Of a DNA stretch of 6,688 nucleotides, positions 4,688 to 6,688 are shown in pieces (the first letter of the stretch is position 1; each line of letters opens with the position of its first letter). The position numbers and the translations under genes were made by a program. Source of the DNA: JBOFCS01 sp051646185 (GTDB taxonomy: Bacteria; Actinomycetota; Actinomycetes; Mycobacteriales; Mycobacteriaceae); NCBI GenBank assembly GCA_051646185.1, contig JBOFCS010000014.1, forward strand, positions 1 to 6,688, written 5' to 3'. The notes under the pieces were generated by a model. That model ran no database searches. It saw only the letters and a program-made list of their open reading frames with translations, and was not told the DNA's origin.

Positions 4688-6688
4688 ATGAGCATAAATA
4701 TGACTTCGGATTCTGCTAACGGAAAAGCGAAAGAAACAATGTCAAACATTGCTGATTTTTCAGAAGTTCAACTACAAGAAGATAATTCAATCTCAGATCC
4801 TCCGTCAAGCGCTCAGGTGCAGGCACATATTGAGGCTGCGGCAGCGGCAAACTTTTACACCAGGGAACAGCTAATCTGGTCTACCCCAGAAGGTATTGAT
4901 GTTCGTCCGGTGTACACCCGCGAGGATCTTAGCCAAGCCGTGGAACAGGGCTACCCAGTAGATACTTTCCCGGGCTCAGTGCCATTTTTACGCGGTCCAT
5001 ATCCTACGATGTATGTCAATCAGCCATGGACGATTCGTCAATATGCCGGATTTTCTACTGCGGCAGAATCGAACGCTTTCTATCGCCGCAATTTAGCGGC
5101 AGGGCAAAAAGGATTATCGGTAGCGTTCGATCTTGCCACTCATCGCGGGTATGACTCAGATCATCCGCGCGTCCAAGGTGATGTCGGAATGGCTGGTGTA
5201 GCAATAGATTCTATCTATGATATGCGGCAGCTATTTGCTGGTATAGACCTGGGTTCAGTATCAGTGTCGATGACAATGAATGGGGCGGTATTACCGATCC
5301 TTGCTTTGTATGTGGTTGCGGCAGAAGAACAGGGAGTTACGCCGGAGCAACTCGCCGGCACAATTCAGAACGATATTCTCAAAGAATTTATGGTTCGCAA
5401 TACTTATATCTACCCACCGACACCATCAATGCGCATCATTTCTGACATCTTCGCCTACACCAGTGCAAAAATGCCGAAGTTCAACTCAATATCTATCTCT
5501 GGCTACCATATTCAAGAAGCAGGTGCTACCGCAGATCTTGAGTTAGCGTATACCCTTGCTGATGGGGTGGAATATATTAAAGCTGGCCTCGCTGCTGGTA
5601 TGGATGTTGATACCTTCGCTCCACGTTTGTCTTTCTTCTGGGCTATTGGCATGAATTTCTTTATGGAAGTTGCTAAGTTGCGTGCTGGCAGACTGCTGTG
5701 GAGTGAATTGGTTGCTGAGTTTGATCCAAAAAATTCTAAATCACTTTCGCTGCGCACACATTCGCAAACTTCAGGATGGTCGTTAACGGCGCAGGACCCT
5801 TTTAATAATGTTGCACGCACCTGTATTGAGGCAATGGCCGCAACTCAAGGGCATACCCAGTCGCTACATACTAACGCGCTAGATGAGGCATTGGCTTTGC
5901 CCACGGATTTTTCCGCACGCATTGCGCGTAATACTCAATTGTTACTTCAGCAGGAATCGGGAACAGTTCGTCCTATCGACCCTTGGGGAGGGTCGAATTA
6001 CGTTGAATGGCTTACTCATCAACTTGCTAATAAGGCTCGGGAACATATCCGAGAAGTCACTGAAGCTGGTGGAATGGCCCAAGCCATTAGTGAGGGAATA
6101 CCGAAATTAAGGATTGAGGAAGCTGCTGCCCGAACTCAAGCCCGAATTGACTCAGGTCGTCAACCAGTAGTCGGAGTTAATAAATATCAGGTTACCGAGG
6201 ACCATGAAATCGATGTTCTTAAAGTCGAAAACTCTCGGGTTCGTAAAGAGCAGATAGATAAACTGGAGAAGCTACGCGCAGAACGTGATTCTTCAGCAGT
6301 GGCTGCTGCCCTAGCAGAGCTAACCAGGGCAGCGGCTGCTGAAGGTGCAGCTGGTGCTGATGGCATGGGAAATAATCTTTTAGCTTTAGCGATCAATGCG
6401 GCCAGAGTAAAAGCTACTGTCGGTGAGATTTCCGATGCTTTAGAAAAAGTTTATGGGCGCCATCAAGCGCAGATCCGTACTATCAGTGGCGTGTACCGAG
6501 ATGAAGCAGGCTCTGTGAGCAATATTGCTGCAGCTACCGCGCTGGTGGAAAAATTTGCGGAAGAAGAAGGTCGGCGTCCTCGAGTTCTGATCGCAAAGAT
6601 GGGGCAGGACGGGCATGATCGTGGACAGAAAGTAATTGCAACGGCCTTTGCTGATATTGGTTTTGACGTTGATGTGGGCCCGCTCTTT
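4688..6688 (+). CDS. mutB: Methylmalonyl-CoA mutase large (alpha, catalytic) subunit, 3'-truncated by window
   Basis: This is the catalytic subunit binding adenosylcobalamin and the CoA substrate; 667 residues are visible and the rest of the cobalamin domain (roughly 90 residues by family length) lies beyond the edge. Numbering from the ATG at 4688, residues equivalent to Propionibacterium shermanii Tyr89, Gln197, Arg207, Tyr243 and His244 are at 119 (TIRQYAGF), 227, 237 (VRNTYIYPP) and 273-274 (SGYH). The cobalt-ligand motif KMGQDGHDRG is intact, with Lys637, Asp641 and His643 (codon 6614-6616) matching Lys604/Asp608/His610. A charged helical linker (about 510-560) joins barrel and B12 domain. 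The start is uncertain: in-frame ATGs lie at 4688, 4700 and 4739. The last gives MSNIADFSEVQL, which aligns with the N-terminus MSTLPRFDSVDL that I recall for the P. shermanii enzyme, but no start has a strong Shine-Dalgarno. mutA ends 4 nt before 4688, indicating coupling. Confidence 0.97.
   Translation, partial: MSINMTSDSANGKAKETMSNIADFSEVQLQEDNSISDPPSSAQVQAHIEAAAAANFYTREQLIWSTPEGIDVRPVYTREDLSQAVEQGYPVDTFPGSVPFLRGPYPTMYVNQPWTIRQYAGFSTAAESNAFYRRNLAAGQKGLSVAFDLATHRGYDSDHPRVQGDVGMAGVAIDSIYDMRQLFAGIDLGSVSVSMTMNGAVLPILALYVVAAEEQGVTPEQLAGTIQNDILKEFMVRNTYIYPPTPSMRIISDIFAYTSAKMPKFNSISISGYHIQEAGATADLELAYTLADGVEYIKAGLAAGMDVDTFAPRLSFFWAIGMNFFMEVAKLRAGRLLWSELVAEFDPKNSKSLSLRTHSQTSGWSLTAQDPFNNVARTCIEAMAATQGHTQSLHTNALDEALALPTDFSARIARNTQLLLQQESGTVRPIDPWGGSNYVEWLTHQLANKAREHIREVTEAGGMAQAISEGIPKLRIEEAAARTQARIDSGRQPVVGVNKYQVTEDHEIDVLKVENSRVRKEQIDKLEKLRAERDSSAVAAALAELTRAAAAEGAAGADGMGNNLLALAINAARVKATVGEISDALEKVYGRHQAQIRTISGVYRDEAGSVSNIAAATALVEKFAEEEGRRPRVLIAKMGQDGHDRGQKVIATAFADIGFDVDVGPLF
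6596..6625 (+). other. mutB: Cobalamin-binding DxHxxG motif of MutB
   Basis: KMGQDGHDRG is encoded here. The His (6614-6616) is the lower axial cobalt ligand that displaces dimethylbenzimidazole (base-off/His-on binding), with its Asp relay partner two residues before and the conserved Lys six residues before. Its presence in this subunit and absence from the adjacent one identifies which is catalytic. Confidence 0.95.

Noticed and set aside
1..6688. CRISPR array, tRNA/rRNA genes, insertion sequence or phage/defence genes
   Set aside because: No repeat-spacer pattern, cloverleaf, transposase-like protein or terminal inverted repeats were found; outside the SatD-like locus the genes are ordinary housekeeping types.

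Overview
The window reads as chromosomal core sequence from a Corynebacterium-like actinobacterium. The evidence is a heterodimeric methylmalonyl-CoA mutase (mutA-mutB) very close to the Propionibacterium/Actinobacteria type, a stomatin-like SPFH protein, GTG/TTG start usage and a base composition that looks near 50% GC (estimated by eye). No tRNA, rRNA, CRISPR, IS or phage feature was seen. The genus is inferred from protein resemblance and recalled gene neighbourhood, not from a search.

Layout. (1) 2-556, plus strand: the C-terminal 184 residues of an SPFH/band-7 protein, with tandem 11-residue coiled-coil repeats. (2) 553-2600, minus strand: three genes in the same direction. These are a six-helix VTT/TVP38-type membrane protein (1815-2600), a SatD-like protein with a C-terminal helix-turn-helix (1128-1721), and a small membrane protein with the C-terminal signature of DUF3307 (553-1131). 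The last two overlap by ATGA and must be translationally coupled. The membrane-protein gene converges on the SPFH gene so tightly that their stop codons overlap. (3) 2601-2766: a divergent intergenic region with a T8G6 tract and a small palindrome. (4) 2767-6688, plus strand: mutA (complete) and mutB (cut off at the window end inside its cobalamin-binding domain).

The most striking part is the 81 bp between the TVP38-type gene and the SatD-like gene. It holds three regularly spaced copies of TAGTCAA-N10-TTGAYTA (periods 28 and 29 bp). They interlock with two good sigma70-type promoters reading into the SatD-like gene, so that the -35 hexamers are operator half-sites and the -10 hexamers sit in operator spacers. 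The SatD-like protein itself ends in a helix-turn-helix. Its N-terminal part carries a D...GDE...GIGIG...GLAFEAAREA pattern that resembles a nucleotide-cyclase/GGDEF-type fold. The simplest reading is an autoregulated ligand-sensing transcription factor coupled to a membrane partner of unknown function.

The mut genes provide adenosylcobalamin-dependent interconversion of methylmalonyl-CoA and succinyl-CoA, linking propionyl-CoA metabolism to the TCA cycle. MutB carries the catalytic and cofactor-binding residues; MutA has lost the DxHxxG motif, as expected for the non-catalytic subunit.
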